This document shows, piece by piece, positions 31,790 to 43,335 of a DNA stretch of 64,000 nt; the first letter of the stretch is position 1, and each line of letters begins with the position of its first letter. Source of the DNA: Anthoceros angustus. Lineage: Eukaryota > Streptophyta > Anthocerotopsida > Anthocerotales > Anthocerotaceae. The position numbers and the translations under genes were made by a program. The stretch is taken from positions 656,964-720,963 of the forward strand of contig VJWM01000135.1 of assembly GCA_010909165.1 (NCBI GenBank), given 5' to 3'. Below the pieces are notes generated by a model that searched no databases, was not told the DNA's origin, and was given only the letters and a program-made list of their open reading frames with translations.

Positions 31790-34700
31790 TTAATACATCC
31801 GTCGCTTGAAATGGTGATCTTCTTCCAACCGCTCCATATTAGCTTCTGCATCTGACAAGTCCGCTTCCAGCTTCGCTAGCTCAGTGTTGCACAGCTCCAG
31901 AAGCCTATCAGCAAGAGGAGGAATGCCAGGATGGCGCCCATCATTGTAGATATGGGCGTTTACTGCAATCTGCTCGACATCTTGTCGAAATTCATCCCGA
32001 CTCTTGTAAGCCAGTTTCCGCACATTCTCCCTAATTTGGGCAAGGTCCATGGGCCGTTTAACATACTGAAGGTAATCAGGAGCCTCCTTCTTACTGACTG
32101 GCTTCAGAAACAAGTAGGCAACGTCTGATTTTCTCAGTCTCTCCACGATCCCTTCTAGAATGTTGGACAACAGCACCTGACAAAGCCACACATGGTTAGA
32201 TCATCTTTCCAGATCTACCTACCACAACTTGAAGGACCCCAGCGATGGTTAGGTCATCCTCCCGTATCTACCAATGCCAAACCAAGTACTCTACAGTTCA
32301 GCTATATTCGATAACAGCACCTAGCAAGTTACACATGGTTAGATAATCCATCCAGATCTACCTACCACAACCTAAAAGAACCCAGAAATGGTTAGATCAT
32401 GCATCCATATCTACTAATGCCAAACCATGTAATCTACAGTTTCTGAACACAGTTCTTACCTCCCCACCACCTTGTCTCTTCCTTTGGCGCTTGGGTTGGA
32501 TATTGGCTTCTGCTGTCTGATCAGCACCTGGTCCTGCATCCGATTGCGACCGCTTCTTCATTCCTCTCACCCTCTCGCGCTCACTGACCTTCGAATCTCT
32601 AACTACCGGGACTCCTCGCCTAGACCTGTTTTCATCCAGCCTCTGTTGTGTCCTTTGTCTTTTCTTCTCCTCCTGTCGTAATGACCTTTCTTGATCTCTC
32701 TGCTCCTCTGATTTCTGCCGTTTTGCTTCCCTTTCCCTTTCAAGCAGTTCTCTCTGCTGCTTCTCTCTTTCTTTCAGCTCTCTCTCCTTTCTTGCTCTGT
32801 CCCATTCCTTCACCTCCCTCTCCCTCCGCTCTCTTTCCTTCCTGTCCCTTTCCCTCTTCTCCTCCTCCCTCTGCTCCTTCTCCCTCTGCTCTTTTTCCCT
32901 CTGCTCTTTCTCCCTCTGTTCTTTTTCCCTCTGCTCCTTCTCCATCTGCTCCCTCTCCCTTTCCATCTCTCTCTCCCTCAACTCCTTCTCCTTCAGCTCC
33001 TTCTCCTTAGCCCGCTCCCTCTCCTTAGCCCGCTCCCGCTCTCTCTCCCTCTCCTTTGCCCGCTCCTTCTCCTTTGCCTTCTCCCTCTCCACCACCTCCT
33101 TCTGCTTCTCTCTCTCTCTTTCAGCTTTCCGCTCCTTTTCCAATTCCAAAGACTTCAGACGAGCGAACTCCTGCTCTTTGGGCATCACCCATTCACTCTC
33201 ACTAACCCTATGCATTTCAACTTCTCCATCTTGATGTGACTGCTGCTCCGATTCATAAGCATGTAGTCTTCCTGTCTCTTTAGCCTGTTGCTGTTCCTGC
33301 TCATGCAAGCGATGGTTCTTCTCCTTCACCTGCCTTTCCTGCTTGGCCTGTGTCACCTTCTGAAGGTTTGGATCCACAGCCCTAACAATCCCCCTATCTA
33401 TGATCTTAAGCTTCTTAGGTTTAGTTTGTTGCTTCTTCACATTTACATGTACTACTTGTGAATCTCCGACCTCGGCTTTTGCCGTGGCTACATCTCCAGC
33501 ATTTTCCAGTTTGTTGCTAGAGCTCATATGACCTGCTTCTTGGTTAACAGGTATTTTGATCTTCAGAGCTGGAAGCTTTTCTATTACCGCATCCTTCTTC
33601 TCCTTTGCCACAGGTTTGAGTTTTGGAATGACAGGTTTGGTAGCCTGAAGCTCATCCATTTTCCTTTTTTTAATCGTCAATTTCGTTCCCTGCCGTTCCA
33701 CAAGGCCCTCTGTAATTGCGGCGTCGGGTTTTGAACCCTTGTCTGCTTCTTCCATGTACAACGGACACTTTTTATTTGTGCGCATGTGTCCAAGCTGATG
33801 TCACACAGAAACACTTCATTAACCCTATGGAGGCAACAAACTCAAATTCGATGCTCCACCTGCAAATCTGTAACCCATGAGACCTATACGGCATACCTGA
33901 CCACATGCCCCACAAATCACAGTCAAGGACGGTCGCGACCCATCTTTTACGGCCTTCTCCTTCAATTTTGCGACTGTGTTCACCTGCTTGTGCAAAAACG
34001 TAGCCCAGACAACACTAATTTCAAGAGCCCTTCCATCATGAGCTTCAAAAGGCAAGAAACATTGTGAACTTGCACGGGAATGAGACTATTGGGACATGCC
34101 CAAGGTGCAGACAATAATCCTCACCTTGTTTACATCTTTGACAACAGTTTTTTTCTTTTCCTTCTTGCCCGTGACAACTGTCTTAGCAACTGCTTTCATT
34201 GCCAGCTTATCTTCTTCTAAACTCCGTTTTTTGGCTTCCGCTGCCATTTTAGCCTTTTTCTGTGCAATATAGTGAGCAACCTACACTCCAGACATTAACA
34301 AAATAAGAGCCTTTCCAAAAAGGGATTGACAGGAACCACGGGACAGAGGAATGATGGGATAGAAATAGACCTTCTTGGGATCCGTTATGATCTCCTCCTT
34401 GAAAATAAATGAGCCATCTGCTTGCATAATTTTTATAGTACGCCTGAGTGTTTGCACTATTTGCTTTTTCTTCTTGGCCCCTTGATTCTGATGTGAAGGC
34501 TCCTCAATTTTATTTTGTACTTTGTCGTGATTAGTTTTTTTCTCAGTTACAGCATTAGGAACCTTTTTCTTCTGTGCATCCTCCTCACCCTCATCGTCTA
34601 CAGTTGCCACCCAGCAACAGATCATCAAAAGCCTTGTCTGAAAGATGTAATATTTCCTGCCTGACAGTTCAGCCACATACCTTCCAAAAGCATGCGTCGA

Positions 34701-37700
34701 AGCTCAGCTGCTTCTGCAGCTTCATCTTCTGCTTCTTCTTCTCTTTGAGCTTCTAGCGCTCGTCGCCGCGACCCTAGTCCTCGCATGCCATCCCTTTTGG
34801 CCCTCTTGGAGGCTTCATCTTCATCATCACCTTCCTCTGCTTCTAGAAGATTCTCCAGATCTCCAACAAAAGTGTCAAGATCGCCATTGGCCTCTCCATC
34901 ACTTTCTGAGTCCTCTCCTTCTGCAAAAGTAAGACTCTGGACCTGCCGATCCCAGACGTCCTGACATTTCTCTCGGGTCTGCTGCTGCAGTTGCAGGAAG
35001 GACATCCGCTGGCCTCGTGCAAACTTGTTGAGCGCTGCTACACCTACTTTTACACCTGAAGCAGCTTGTTCACTAGACAGCTTTCTCACCAATGCTATTC
35101 TGTGCCATCTGGTCATCTTCTCAATCTGCGCCTCTGAAACTTTAAACTTCAACAGAACCTGCATGGACACTAAATCCATCAGAAACTGCTCGCGGTATTT
35201 CCCTCAAGCCGGAAACAGGTTTCCTGAGTAGGAAGTGCAGATGAACATAAGACATAGGATAACATCACCTCACGAGCTGCATCCATGCTCAGGCGTCGGA
35301 GATCAGCATCAGTGCCAGTAACAGCCCCACCTCCCCGTGCCGCAGCTGCTTTTTTCTCTACTAGAGCACCTGAACTGGGTGGCTTAGCAGCCACTCTTAA
35401 GTAGCTGAAACCCAATCCTCTTCCAGAAGGGTCTCCTATTCCAGATATTTCCAATCGTTCAATGGACTGTCGTCCCTGCAAAAACAAATCCCTGATGAGT
35501 CGACTTGACTTTTGCAGTTCTGTGAAAAAGACAAAACTCCCATACCAACAAGCTTTGAAGTTGAAGACGGCAAGCAATTGGGCTTGCCTGTAAGGTGGCG
35601 GAAACAAAATTTGAACTTAAGTTCCAAGGGCTAAACTGCAACTCGCGTTCAATGACTGATGCAGCGGCAAGGACAATTGCATCATCTGGAAGTTGTGCTA
35701 TAGCAGAGGTAAGACCGGTAGGCTGTGTAAGCCTGTGTATCCCTATACGCTTCAAATGATACAAGCCAGCTTGCATGCTTTCATAGCTGCAAACCTGCAT
35801 GCAGGGTCCATATCAAATGCAGTGGGAAAAGGAAGTCAAACAAAGCCTTTTTCTATTGACCCACGACAAGAAAGATCAGGGTAAATGTTTGCTTGTTCGC
35901 GCCCACAGGAGACCCCAACCTACATGTTCTGGAATCACCATGCGACGAAGTTCCTCCTCGGATGGTATACGGAAATTGCGCTTTAGAGTCCAAAACAACT
36001 CACCGCCAGGACCCCTCTGTCACATGGGTCAACGGGATGCCACTCAGAAATAGTCCAAGCTCCCACTGTACAGTGTATTCACTGAAGGATGTTATCATAG
36101 CAAGCAATTTGCCCCATGGAATCAGACATCTCGCAAACCTGTAGATCAGCACAAGTCCTCAAGCGCTTCCGTGTAAACCCTTCAGTCAAAGAGGGGAACT
36201 GAGACAGAAGCTCATCAGCACGGATCCGAGGCAGAGTTCCAGGCTTTTCATTCGCTCGAAACTCCCGATAGACATAGACCAGCAACCGATTGCCAACATA
36301 ATTTTGTACTGCTTTCGATGTTGGAGTCAAGACTTCCATGTGAGGTTCCTACAGCAGGCATTGACCAGAAGGTCAAGTAGGTCAACCAGTTCAATCCACA
36401 GTGTAGCATACACCCGTTGCAGACCTTAAATACAGTAGCTCTCAGTGACGAAAGAATGCAAGATGGCTACACACCTGCTGGCCTACAACATGGGTGCTGT
36501 CAATCCGTCTTAGTGACAGTTTTCCTTTAGCAGAACGAACGAGAAGAAAATCTGTAGGAGCAACCCGGTGAGCAAACACTGGAGCTCGATATAGATTAGT
36601 CTCAAGGCTTGTTTGAGTCTCTCCAGGTTGTATGTCGCCTAGAAAGGGAGAATCTTCAGTTGGCTCTAAAGGAAGAGCAACTCCCACCCAAGAACCCCGT
36701 TCATTTTTCAATGTAAGAGCCGTGGAGTCTGTTGGTGTTTGCTTGCGGTAGTATGTAGATAACCTAGCACCCATACCGACATTCCCAAGCAAAAGAGGTC
36801 GCTCTTCACAGTATCTGAATCAAATCAAACATCAAGTTAAGATTACCTACAAAAGCAGCTCGAAGTCAGAAACTGTCAGTCATTTTGATACTCACTCCAT
36901 CAGTGCCACATGACCATCCTTCACAGACAGCTCTGACTTCTTCTTGAATGCACCAGGTGGTCGCATAGGCTTATTTTCACCAGGCAATCTCTGAGCTTTT
37001 GGCAAAGGATGGACCTTGGAACGAACAAGATGAAGCACAGAATTTGGTGGAACCTCCTGCTCAGCCAACGTCTTGCCACCTTCTAACTCCTTCCCACAGT
37101 ACAGCACCCTTGTTCTTTCAGAGGTCTTCAAGTCTGGAGACGGATAAGGAATATTAGATGTTGACCACGTCAGGGCTGCTGAGTGTAAAGCAGTCCACCA
37201 AATCCCCTAAAACACTTACCCCCCAACTTTTTTGATGCTTTCAACTTAAGGCCCTCCACAGTCTCAGAGGCATCAACCTGAAGCTTGCTACCCTTCCCTC
37301 CAAGAGTCTTAACAATGACTTTCATAGGACCCTTTGCAGCAAGCTTCCCCTGCTCCTTGGCAGCAACTTCATTATGGTGAGGGTACCAGACTGCCTTTGG
37401 GCGGTGAAAGTTCGCCAGGTCTTTGCTGCAAAAGCACTCCACACCACAATGAACAGGGACTCCAAAGAAATTTGGCAAGAGAGGGAAAATCTCAAGGGAT
37501 GGACGTTCGGAAGGAGTGTGCTTACTTCGTCAGTTTCGGCTTCATAGTTTGCAGCCTGATTGCAGGCACAGAATGCATAACCTTCATACCATGTGCAGCA
37601 GCACGCTTTTTGGCATGTGTTTTCTGTTGCTGGGCTGGTTTCTTGGTAGTGTAGAACTTATCATTTGATATGTTAAATCGTGCCATTGCTGATGGGAGTG

Positions 37701-40681
37701 TGTGAGCCTCCTCTGCTATGTTTTCCTTGGCTGGTTGCACAAGGAGCATAGCTGCAGCATGGCTTCGCAATTTTTGAGCTTCTCTTGTGTCAGGTATTTC
37801 AAATGCCATATTTGGGTCATTCAAGTCCAAGATCCGCTTTGCCCTGGGCATCGGCCTCATGGCAGGGCCTTCATTGTCCCACTGCACCTGGTCCAGCCAC
37901 ATGCATGATGCCAGATCTGAATTCAGACGATCAGGTTGTAGCTCCAACCACTTCATTTGCTGTACAACATCATTTACTCCATCTACTTGATTAGGTTCCC
38001 TGGTCTGCATTGGACCTTCTGACCCTTTTGACTCTAACCGTAACATCTGAGGATGCCTATGCACCTGTACACCTCTACCACCTGGCCTGCTCAGAGGCTC
38101 AATCAAAATAGGCCTATACTGACTATCAGGAGGTCTCATATTCTCCTTCCCATACATCCCTGAAACATTGAGAGACAAACCCTTCTCAGTTGAGCATTCA
38201 TTGTCAACCTCCTCTGAAAGATCTGAAGAACTATCCTCTCTCTGGCCCTCACCCCGTTCCTGCTCATTTTTTGTGCATACATCTTCTCCCCACAAAATTC
38301 GGTCTTCCCAATCCTGTTGGTACAATGCTTCAAAGTTGGCGGCTGGCATGAGGTTCATCACAGCTGACAAATGCTCCCAGTCCGCACTCTCAGATTTCAT
38401 GGGCTCAGAAGCAACGAACACTGCTTTCTTTGATCTTGCCTTGAGCTTCCTATCATATCCACAGCCATGAAATAGAGGTTCACTCTCGTCCAACCCACTA
38501 CCATCTGTTTCCTCAACTTCATCCTCTGCACTCATATCTTCAGCTTCATCCAAGGATATATGGCTGCCAGCGCAAACATTAGAGCAAGTTTTGAAAACTT
38601 CCTCCTCATCAAATTCCAGAGCTTCAGAAGCATCTTCCACACGTTCCCTCCTCTCTGTGCCACAGAAACAAAGGGTGGCCTCAGTCAAACCCATCCCGAA
38701 TTCAAGAGACCTGAGGAAAACCAATCCAGCACATCATCCATCGAATATGACCAGATAGAAACCTTTAGAGAATGGTCTTTTATGCCGTGCTTTTCGGCTC
38801 CCAACAACCCAGTATGGTTCCCTCACACCAAACAACTCAGAAAACCGCAGAACCTCTTGGCCCTCTATCTGACATAGGACAGGTAGTTTCTCTTTGTCCT
38901 CTGCAGTCGAAACAACATCATTGAGGACCGGTAGTTTCTCATTGTCCTCTGCAGTCGAATCAACATCATTGAGGACAGGTAGTTTCTCATTGTCCTCTAC
39001 AGTTGAATCAAAATCATTGAGGACAGGTAGTTTCTCATTGTCCTCTGCAGTCGAATCAACATCATTGAGCACAGGTAGCTTCTCATTGTCCTCTGCAGTC
39101 GAATCAACATCATTGGCCACAGATAGATCCTGCAATACACCAGAATTGGTCACTCTGATTCCACAAATTCTTCTCATGCTGGAAGACTTGAGCAGAACTA
39201 GTTTGCCACCCCAAAGAACTGCTATACCCGTGCCGCTTAATTCTAATGAGCAGTTTCCTGGCCCTAAAACTGCAGTGACATTTTACCTGACTCGGCTCAG
39301 GCTCACCCTCAAACTCTTCTACCGAATGGTCTGATTTTGTGTGTCCTACAATCAAAAGCCAAGATCAAAATCTCGTCAGCCATGAAAAACCTCACCCATA
39401 CACAACCACTACATTTGCACGCCTCTGGCTGTAAGTCACCAATCCTATGCAAACACTGCGACAGCCTCTCCTGATGGCATCTATGAGCTATTAAGATCTA
39501 CGGAAGCACTACTTCTCGGGGTCCTGCTGCAACCTGCATCTTCATCAAAGGAAAACTCCTGGACTGGTTCGCCATGGTCCTGCAAACTGTCAGTCTCGTC
39601 ATCCTCATCATAATTATCTTCTTCAGGTACCGAGGTGCCAGGCTCCACAGCCAAAGCTGCTTTAGCATAAAATTTTTGATCCTGAGGGGGTATATGTAGC
39701 TCCGGATCCTCATCCTCTTCTTCCATATCCTCAATCTCTTCTTGTATGTCCTCATAATCCACGGCATCATCGGCCTTCCTTCCATAGTCTGCAACCGCGG
39801 CACCCCGACTTCAGCTAGCGTAAAAAGAGTGGTCACGCTCACCGCAAGACACAGGCAATCTAAACCTGAGAAGAAAGACCCTCTGCCCACTACCGTCCAC
39901 CGGCTCATGAGAATTCCACTCTTCAACAAGCTCACACATCCTCTTACCCTCCTTGTCCTCAACTGGGCTCCCAGCTGCAGCCGCAGTCGTCGAGGAAAGC
40001 TGGAGACAACGACCAAAACAGAGAGGTAGTTTAACGGACACGGAAATTGCACTTGCGCTAAGAGCTAACCATCACACTTCCCGGGCTGCACCTCGGAGCC
40101 CAGTACACGAGAAGGAGAAGGTCGAAACGCAGGACATCCCCAAGTTTACAACAGAGCAGGGCTGGAGTCACTTAGAAGAACGAGAGAGCACTTACGACGT
40201 TCAGCGGAACAACGCTACCAAGAGCTGAGAGATTGTCCTTCGCATCCTGGAGGCCCCACCAACAACCATTTCATTCATTCACAGCTGCTGGCTTTGCGAG
40301 CTCAAGAGGAACAGTAGCAAACTCGGAAGAAGCCAAAACATCAGAGCATAAGCCAAAGTCAGTACCCCGGAACTGGGCACAGTTCCAGATTTCATTTCCC
40401 ATTCCAACCAACCCAAATTTTGCCAGCCCCGCCACAGTCCAGCTAACTGTGCAGAGCGCATGCAAAGCCAAATCGCGCTCCAAGCTGCCGGATGGGCGCC
40501 AGGAGGAGCGGCACCCAAGGGGCATCAGACAGACAGATCGGTCCTAACACTGCGCAGGAGTACGGACCTGATCAAGGTACTCGGCATCGAGACCTCCATC
40601 GTCGTCCAGGTTCCCAAACATAATCCCGAATTGCCATCTCCCGCCATTCTCCTCTTCATCTTCGTCCTCCCAATTTGGCAT
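31790..40681 (-). CDS. TAF1: TAF1, largest subunit of TFIID (20 exons, 2092 aa)
   Basis: Scaffold of the general transcription factor TFIID (nucleus). Exons from the start: 40568-40681, 40196-40247, 39843-39974, 39534-39788, 39287-39345, 38763-39129, 37526-38654, 37220-37425, 36896-37133, 36475-36814, 36139-36348, 35924-36016, 35588-35794, 35269-35475, 34681-35158, 34371-34597, 34125-34280, 33897-33983, 32460-33794 and 31790-32176. The sum is exactly 2093 codons. Domains: TBP-binding N-terminus (MFGNLDDDG), an acidic region, a ubiquitin-like domain (~730-800), the DUF3591 core (EYCEERPLLLGN, WNLSSNFV, GFSYLRVA, RRLSMDAAREV), a CCHC zinc knuckle (CGACGQLGHMRTNKKC, ~1515), a long Glu/Arg/Lys helix with repeated KEQRE blocks, and one C-terminal bromodomain (~1965-2092). 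Oddities are a fivefold 16-residue repeat (exon 6), a GC-AG intron (13) and a duplicated acceptor (intron 19). Single-bromodomain structure is normal for plants. Confidence 0.93.
32165..32455. repeat. ~146-bp tandem duplication in TAF1 intron 19, including the splice acceptor
   Basis: The copy at about 32165-32310 starts with ACAACAGCACCTGACAAAG, which is the acceptor and first codons of the last TAF1 exon. The copy at about 32311-32455 starts ATAACAGCACCTAGCAAG. Both continue with ACACATGGTTAGATMATC, CCAGATCTACCTACCACAAC and CCAATGCCAAACCA-like blocks. The second copy therefore carries a decoy acceptor (TTGCTAG on the minus strand) within the intron. Confidence 0.75.
38875..39114 (-). repeat. 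Five exact-length 48-bp coding repeats in TAF1 exon 6
   Basis: The 240 bp are five copies of a 48-bp unit encoding NDVDSTAEDNEKLPVL. The last copy is more diverged (NDVVSTAEDKEKLPVL) and runs straight into the conserved CQIEGQEVLRFSE segment. The LPVL motif that ends each unit is the one normally found once before this segment in plant TAF1. So the expansion duplicated the native sequence in frame. Confidence 0.9.
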
Positions 40682-40909
40682 GGTGGGAAGCGTACCGATC
40701 TCATCCGCCGGCGTCACAAAGGGGCTTCAGCCTTCCTCCGCGCCCCTTGACGACGAAGGTCTGTGATGTCACAGAAAAAACACCTTCTATCGGCAGACCC
40801 CTTCTTATACGCCGGTGGGGAGCCCCAAGGGGTTTAAATTGCTAAATAGGTAGAGGCATAAACCCTAGTCTCGAAGCAGCGCGGCAGGCGCCATCGCTTC
40901 GGCCGCGCA
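40682..40909. promoter_or_regulatory. Bidirectional promoter, TAF1 / NOP2
   Basis: Only 228 bp lie between the TAF1 start (minus strand) and the NOP2 start (plus strand). AAACCCTA (40860-40867), the telo-box motif common in promoters of plant ribosome-biogenesis genes, lies about 45 bp upstream of the NOP2 ATG. Confidence 0.65.
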
Positions 40910-42943
40910 ATGGCCCCGGCAAGGAAGCGCGAGGGACTGGGCTCTGGGATCCGGAAAGCCAAGGGGCAGCAGGTGGCGGCTAAGGAAAAGCGCAAGCAGG
41001 AGAAAGCGGTGGAGCAGCCGGAGTCCAGGAAGGATCTCTTTGCGGACGCCGATGGATCGTTGTCCGATTCTGACGGCGTTGCCGACGACGATTTTTTGAT
41101 AGGGAATGTGCAAGGGTTGGATGGGAATGGGGAGCTGAGCAGCAGTGGCGAGGAGGAGGAGGAGGAGGAGGAAAGGCAGGTGAAAGTTCAGCTGAAGGCC
41201 GGGAAGGCTGGTAAAGAGGATATCAAGGGGAGGAAGAAGGAGAAGAAGGGGTTCAGTGATGACAACAGGGCTTGGTTGAAGGCCAAGGCGACGGGCAGCG
41301 AGTCTGAGGAAGACGAAGATGGAGACGGGGGCGAGGGTTTCAGTTCCGGGGGCGGGAGTGATGGGGAGCTGGAGGTTGAGAAGAAGGCCAGGAAGCTGGA
41401 CTTGGCTAAGGCTCGTGAGGAGAAAGAAGCTGCGGAAGAGCTGCAATTGAATATTCAGGGGGAGGGAGATGATTTTGAGTTGCCGACGGAGGAGGAGTTG
41501 GAGGAGGAGGCAAGGGCCCCTCCCGATCTGCCGACTGTTCAGCGGCGGATTAAGGAGATCGTGCGGGTTCTGTCCAGCTTTAAGGCTCTCAGGAGGGAGG
41601 GAGTTCCCCGCTCCGAGTATACGAAGCGGCTAGCGTTGGATTTGGCTACGTACTATGGCTATAATGCGTTTTTGCTGGACACGTTCCTGCAAATGTTTCC
41701 GATTGCGGAGGCCATTGAGTTTCTTGAGGCCAATGAGAAGCCCCGACCTGTGTCGCTGCGGACGAATACTTTGAAGGCGCGGAGGCGGGATCTGGCGGCT
41801 GTGCTAATTAACAGGGGGGTTAACTTGGATCCGCTTGGGAAGTGGTCCAAGGTTGGGTTGGTTGTTTACGAATCTCAGGTCCCCATTGGAGCGACCCCGG
41901 AGTATATGGCTGGACATTACATGCTTCAGAGTGCTTGCTCGTTTCTTCCCGTTATGGCTTTGGCAGCTCAAGAGAGGGAGCGGGTTGTAGACATGGCTGC
42001 TGCACCAGGGGGTAAAACAACCTATGTCGCTGCACTGATGAAGAACACGGGAGTCATTTTTGCCAATGAGCTGAAGAAGCCTAGGCTGAAGTCTCTTTGT
42101 GCGAATATTCATCGTATGGGTGTGACAAATACCATCGTATCCAATTATGATGGACGTCAGCTCCCAAAAATATTAGGTCACAACATTGCGGACAGGGTTT
42201 TGCTGGATGCCCCTTGCAGTGGCACCGGAATCATTACTAAGGATCAGTCGGTGAAGGTTAGTAAAAGTGCAGACGACATACAGCGATGCGCTGCACTTCA
42301 AAAGGAGTTGATTCTGGCTGCTATTGATATGGTGGATGCTGCATCTAAGACCGGCGGCTACGTTGTGTACTCAACGTGTTCAGTGCTGGTGGCCGAGAAT
42401 GAATCTGTTGTGGACTATGCTTTGCGGAAGCGGGATGTTAAGGTTGTGCCCTGCGGGCTTGATTTTGGCCGCCCTGGCTTCATAAAATTTAGGGAAAATA
42501 GATTCCACACATCATTAGCCAATACGAGGCGGTTCTATCCTCATGTCCACAATCTGGATGGTTTCTTCGTTGCAAAACTGAAGAAACTCAGCAACAAGAA
42601 GAATACCCCATTGGCTCAAGATGACCAACCTGAAGGGGTTGCAGATAGGGCGTTGGAAGATGCGCATACGGAGGATGAGGATGGGGATGTTGCCATGCAT
42701 CAAGAAGACGACCATGAGGCAGAGAGAACGTCAAATGCTACAGGTCCTATTCCTCAGGATGAGCAGCCTTTGGAGCATACCAGAAAAGCTGCAGGAAAGG
42801 TCAAAAGGCCTCTGATGAACCGAAAGGCTCTGAAGCTTCTTCCTTCAAAAGAGGAGATTTCAAAGCATAGAGAAGAGAGACGGAACGTGCAGAGGGAGCA
42901 AAGGAAGCGAGAGGTGTTATCAAAGAAAAGGAATCCCAAGTAG
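40910..42943 (+). CDS. NOP2: NOP2-type rRNA (cytosine-C5)-methyltransferase (677 aa, intronless)
   Basis: Nucleolar RNA m5C methyltransferase of the NSUN/RsmB class, acting on large-subunit rRNA (Arabidopsis OLI2/NOP2A type). The N-terminal ~200 residues are highly charged (KEKRKQEK, then acidic EEEEEEE and SDSDG stretches), as in nucleolar proteins. The catalytic domain has the SAM-binding [10 protein letters not shown] (~361), motif [11 protein letters not shown] (~431) with one Cys, and motif [15 protein letters not shown] (~487) with the catalytic Cys. The C-terminus is Lys/Arg-rich and suits nucleolar retention. The ATG at 40910 is in good context and only ~40 bp past a telo-box motif. 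A single exon is unusual beside the multi-exon neighbours but is not suspicious, since the frame is intact. It is divergent from TAF1. Confidence 0.95.
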   Translation: MAPARKREGLGSGIRKAKGQQVAAKEKRKQEKAVEQPESRKDLFADADGSLSDSDGVADDDFLIGNVQGLDGNGELSSSGEEEEEEEERQVKVQLKAGKAGKEDIKGRKKEKKGFSDDNRAWLKAKATGSESEEDEDGDGGEGFSSGGGSDGELEVEKKARKLDLAKAREEKEAAEELQLNIQGEGDDFELPTEEELEEEARAPPDLPTVQRRIKEIVRVLSSFKALRREGVPRSEYTKRLALDLATYYGYNAFLLDTFLQMFPIAEAIEFLEANEKPRPVSLRTNTLKARRRDLAAVLINRGVNLDPLGKWSKVGLVVYESQVPIGATPEYMAGHYMLQSACSFLPVMALAAQERERVVDMAAAPGGKTTYVAALMKNTGVIFANELKKPRLKSLCANIHRMGVTNTIVSNYDGRQLPKILGHNIADRVLLDAPCSGTGIITKDQSVKVSKSADDIQRCAALQKELILAAIDMVDAASKTGGYVVYSTCSVLVAENESVVDYALRKRDVKVVPCGLDFGRPGFIKFRENRFHTSLANTRRFYPHVHNLDGFFVAKLKKLSNKKNTPLAQDDQPEGVADRALEDAHTEDEDGDVAMHQEDDHEAERTSNATGPIPQDEQPLEHTRKAAGKVKRPLMNRKALKLLPSKEEISKHREERRNVQREQRKREVLSKKRNPK

Positions 42944-43335
42944 TAGTATGGCTTTAGAGCGAGTATGTACATGAGACTAAGTACGTCTCCGACTCTTTTG
43001 TAACTTTTCTCGTGTAGAGTTGTCACTGGGAGCTGTTCTCAGTCCGCAATTTTGTAGCGTTGCTAGAAAAGGGGCTTACTTATACTTATTTCAAGCCTAT
43101 TTGTATGTGTTACCACTTACCAGTATACAGTACAGCACTGACACTTACCAGTTGATTTCATGCGGACCCTCGCCTGTAGATGAACTGTGTAGAGACTGAT
43201 TTATTCACTTACAAGACATTGAGCAGTGGTTGCAACTCCCACAGTTTGTGCTCGTCGATCAGACCTACGCCATATGGGTCCTCCTATCTCTCAATCTGTG
43301 CGCAAGCGAGATAAACCCGCCGGATGCCTGCAGAG
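42944..43335. other. Convergent 3' ends of NOP2 and the DUF3537 gene
   Basis: A 392-bp gap lies between converging stop codons and should hold both 3' untranslated regions. Nothing else is recognised. Confidence 0.5.

Noticed and set aside
38701-38730. Acceptor CCTCAG for TAF1 exon 7
   Set aside because: It gives the wrong phase after exon 6. The acceptor at 38655 (GGCACAG) with a good pyrimidine tract restores the frame.
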